A stretch of 8,878 nt of DNA from Oscillospiraceae bacterium. GTDB taxonomy: Bacteria > Bacillota > Clostridia > Oscillospirales > QAMX01. Positions 6,954 through 8,878 of the stretch are shown piece after piece. The first letter of the stretch is position 1; each line of letters opens with the position of its first letter. Made by a program: the position numbers and the translations under genes. The notes beneath the pieces are model-generated. The model saw nothing but the letters and a program-made list of their open reading frames with translations, was not told the origin of the DNA and ran no database searches. The stretch spans positions 1-8,878 of the forward strand of contig CACYBP010000020.1 in the NCBI GenBank assembly GCA_902772625.1, in the 5' to 3' direction.

Positions 6954-7652
6954 ATGTCCCCTCGTCCCCTGATTGCGGTCACCGCCACGCCGGAGGAAGG
7001 ACGCACGTCGATCCCCTCGCGGTATTTCGAGGCGCTTTGGGACGCCGGCGCCATGCCGGTGATCCTGCCCTGTGAGGCGGAATGGACCCGCGTGGAAGAA
7101 TACGCCGATCTCTTTCAGGGCTTTCTCTTTTCGGGCGGCGTGGACGTGGACCCCAAATACTACGGGGAGGAACCCTCGGAAAAGCTCGGAGCCGTGTCGG
7201 AAACGCGCGACAAATTCGAATTCGCGCTCCTCGCCTCGGCGATGCTGCGGGAGAAGCCGATTCTCGGCGTCTGCCGGGGAGAGCAGCTTCTGAACGTCGG
7301 CCTCGGCGGAAGCCTTTTCCAGCATATCGAAGGCCACGCCCGTCAGGGGGAGAACGGCCCCTGGGTCTGGCACAACGTAAAGGTGAAGAAAGGTACGCTG
7401 CTTTACGACATCCTCGGGGAGGAGACCATCCGCGTCAACTCCTCGCATCATCAGGCCGTGAAGGCCGAGGCGAAGCCCCTCAGGGTGGACGCCGTGAACG
7501 AAGAGGGGATCACCGAAGGCTTCGATCTTCCGGGCCATCCCTTTTTCCTGGGGGTGCAGTGGCACCCGGAGGTCTATTACAAAGAGGACGAAAAGGCGGC
7601 CGCGATCTTCCGCGCGTTTGTCGGCGCGTGCCGCGGGGAGATGAGATCATGA
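6954..7652 (+). CDS. Peptidase C26 / gamma-glutamyl-GABA hydrolase-like class I amidotransferase
   Basis: The product has 232 residues with the class I glutamine amidotransferase fold of the PuuD-like C26 family. The oxyanion region LFSGGVDVDPKYYGEEP spans 58-74. The nucleophile elbow GVCRGEQLLNV puts the catalytic Cys at 107. GVQWHPE near the C terminus gives the partners His204 and Glu206, so the triad is complete. Family members hydrolyse gamma-glutamyl amide bonds, as PuuD does on gamma-glutamyl-GABA in putrescine breakdown; the substrate here is unknown. The start at 6954 is chosen over an in-frame ATG at 6900 because AAGGAAGG (6941-6948) lies five bases upstream and the family begins close to this PLIAVT strand. 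The stop overlaps the start of the FAD oxidoreductase gene by four bases, which implies coupled translation. No synthetase domain is fused, as is usual for C26 enzymes. Confidence 0.9.
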   Translation: MSPRPLIAVTATPEEGRTSIPSRYFEALWDAGAMPVILPCEAEWTRVEEYADLFQGFLFSGGVDVDPKYYGEEPSEKLGAVSETRDKFEFALLASAMLREKPILGVCRGEQLLNVGLGGSLFQHIEGHARQGENGPWVWHNVKVKKGTLLYDILGEETIRVNSSHHQAVKAEAKPLRVDAVNEEGITEGFDLPGHPFFLGVQWHPEVYYKEDEKAAAIFRAFVGACRGEMRS

Positions 7653-8878
7653 CGAAAAAGACCGTAACAGAACCCGAACGCAGGATTCCCGTGGCCGAAG
7701 AAGTCGACGTGCTGGTGATCGGGGCCGGCCCCGCCGGCATGGGCGCCGCCATCGCCGCGGCGAGGGGCGGCGCACGGGTGCTTGTCCTGGAGCAGAGCGG
7801 CATGCCCGGCGGAGTCTCTACCGCGGGGCTTATGAGCCATTGGACCGGCACCTCCGGAAGCAGGCTTTATAAAGAGATCCTTCGACGTTCGGCCGAAATG
7901 AACGAGGGAAAGCTTCACGGAAAGCCGGTGATCGAGATCGATCCCGAAAAACTGAAGCTTCTCTATTTCACCATGCTCGAGGAGGCGGGGGCCTCGATCC
8001 GGCTCTATTCCTTCGTTTCCGAGCCGGTGATGGAGGGAGAGCGGATCCGGGGCGTGATCGCCGAGAGCAAGTCGGGGCGGGAGGCGTTTCTTGCAAAGAT
8101 CGTCATCGACGCCTCAGGCGACGGAGATATCGCGGCGAAGGCCGGCGTTCCCTACATCCTCGGACGCGAGGAGGATCACAAGATGCAGCCCGCGACCCTG
8201 ATGTTCAAGGTGGCGGGAGTGGATTACGACCGGGCGGTGTTCCTGCCGAGCTTCGAGTCCACCTATGAGACGCCCAAGGGCGAGCTTCAGGCGCTGGCCC
8301 GGGAAAAGCTTCCGCACCCCGCGGGGCACGTGCTCCTTTATAAATCGACCCTTCCCGGGATCGTCACCTGCAACATGACCAACTGCACCGGCATAGACGG
8401 CACCGAGGCGGCCGATCTGACCCGGGCGGAGATCGCCTGCCGGAAGCAGATCTACGCCATCGAGGCCTTCCTCCGGGAATACGTGCCGGGATATGAAAAC
8501 TGCTACGTGATCTCGGCCGCACCTATGGTGGGGATCCGGGAGACCCGGCATTTTGAGGGGAAATACACCCTCACCGGCGAGGATATCCTTGCGGCCCGGA
8601 CCTTCGACGACTGGATCGTACGGGGCGCGCATTTCAATTTCGACGTGCACAATCTGGACGGTGCGGGCCTTGATAAGACCGGCGCGCAGAAGGAGTTTCC
8701 CGAGGTGGGCGGTTACACGATCCCTTACCGGTCGCTTCTGCCCAAAAGGATCAAAGGTCTGATGCTTGCGGGACGGAATATTTCCGGCACCCACATCGCC
8801 CATTCCAATTACCGGGTGATGCCGATCTGCCTTGCCATGGGAGAAGGCGCGGGGACCGCGGCGGCCGCGGCGATCCGG
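7649..8878 (+). CDS. FAD-dependent oxidoreductase, FAD_oxidored family (3' partial)
   Basis: The frame is open to the window end, showing 410 residues. The family is usually about 420-450 long, so little is missing. An FAD-binding Rossmann start is at 20-49 (VLVIGAGPAG, with Glu48 at the end of strand 2). PGGVSTAGL follows at 53-61, a second flavin motif IDASGDGD at 153-160, QPATLMFKVAGVD at 180-192, GIRETR at 295-300, and the C-terminal FAD segment LMLAGRNISGTHIAHSNYRVMP at 371-392. These are hallmarks of the FAD_oxidored group, whose substrates are mostly unknown. It is not the DAO-type family of PuuB. The ATG overlaps the previous stop as ATGA, with GGGGAG (7635-7640) eight bases upstream. 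The protein has no signal peptide and is presumably cytosolic. Pairing with the C26 hydrolase suggests a shared catabolic substrate. Confidence 0.9.
   Translation, partial: MTKKTVTEPERRIPVAEEVDVLVIGAGPAGMGAAIAAARGGARVLVLEQSGMPGGVSTAGLMSHWTGTSGSRLYKEILRRSAEMNEGKLHGKPVIEIDPEKLKLLYFTMLEEAGASIRLYSFVSEPVMEGERIRGVIAESKSGREAFLAKIVIDASGDGDIAAKAGVPYILGREEDHKMQPATLMFKVAGVDYDRAVFLPSFESTYETPKGELQALAREKLPHPAGHVLLYKSTLPGIVTCNMTNCTGIDGTEAADLTRAEIACRKQIYAIEAFLREYVPGYENCYVISAAPMVGIRETRHFEGKYTLTGEDILAARTFDDWIVRGAHFNFDVHNLDGAGLDKTGAQKEFPEVGGYTIPYRSLLPKRIKGLMLAGRNISGTHIAHSNYRVMPICLAMGEGAGTAAAAAIR

Noticed and set aside
8114..8803. Minus-strand open frame of 229 codons
   Set aside because: It is antisense to the FAD oxidoreductase, whose motifs are clear across the same bases.

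Overview
The window is GC-rich with dense, mostly single-copy genes. It most resembles a Gram-positive Clostridia-type chromosome, perhaps an uncultured gut or rumen relative of Oscillospiraceae. The reasons are a Cna-B surface protein with a sortase-type tail, an 81x-residue PcrA whose insertion I recall from such lineages, a Bacillus/Clostridia-type glucose-6-phosphate isomerase, and AGGAGG-like ribosome binding sites. The taxonomic placement is inference. No tRNA, rRNA, CRISPR array, transposase or phage gene is visible.

Region 1 (1-2112, + strand) is the 3' part of a large surface adhesin. It has six Cna-B domains in exact 291-bp register, arranged as three 582-bp A/B pairs. A Listeria-Bacteroides-type repeat, a sortase-like RPDTG motif, a membrane helix and a basic tail follow. 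Region 2 (2113-2406) has no gene. It separates convergent genes and holds two strong stem-loops and one weak one.

Region 3 (2407-6728, - strand) is read from right to left: pcrA (DNA helicase), pgi (glycolysis) and a small P-loop ATPase of unknown role. pgi and the ATPase gene are probably co-transcribed from a promoter just upstream of pgi. pcrA has its own near-consensus promoter, and readthrough into pgi is possible.

Region 4 (6729-6953) is a divergent intergenic region with back-to-back promoters and a leader hairpin on each side. Region 5 (6954-8878, + strand) is a two-gene, translationally coupled unit. It encodes a class-I glutamine amidotransferase-like peptidase C26 hydrolase and an FAD-dependent oxidoreductase cut by the window end. 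The pair suggests catabolism of a gamma-glutamyl or other amide-containing compound, but the substrate cannot be read from sequence.

Most of the window is ordinary housekeeping. The parts most worth a second look are the homogenised adhesin repeat array, the orphan ATPase tied to pgi, and the C26/FAD oxidoreductase pair. I do not see clear evidence of a wholly new system.
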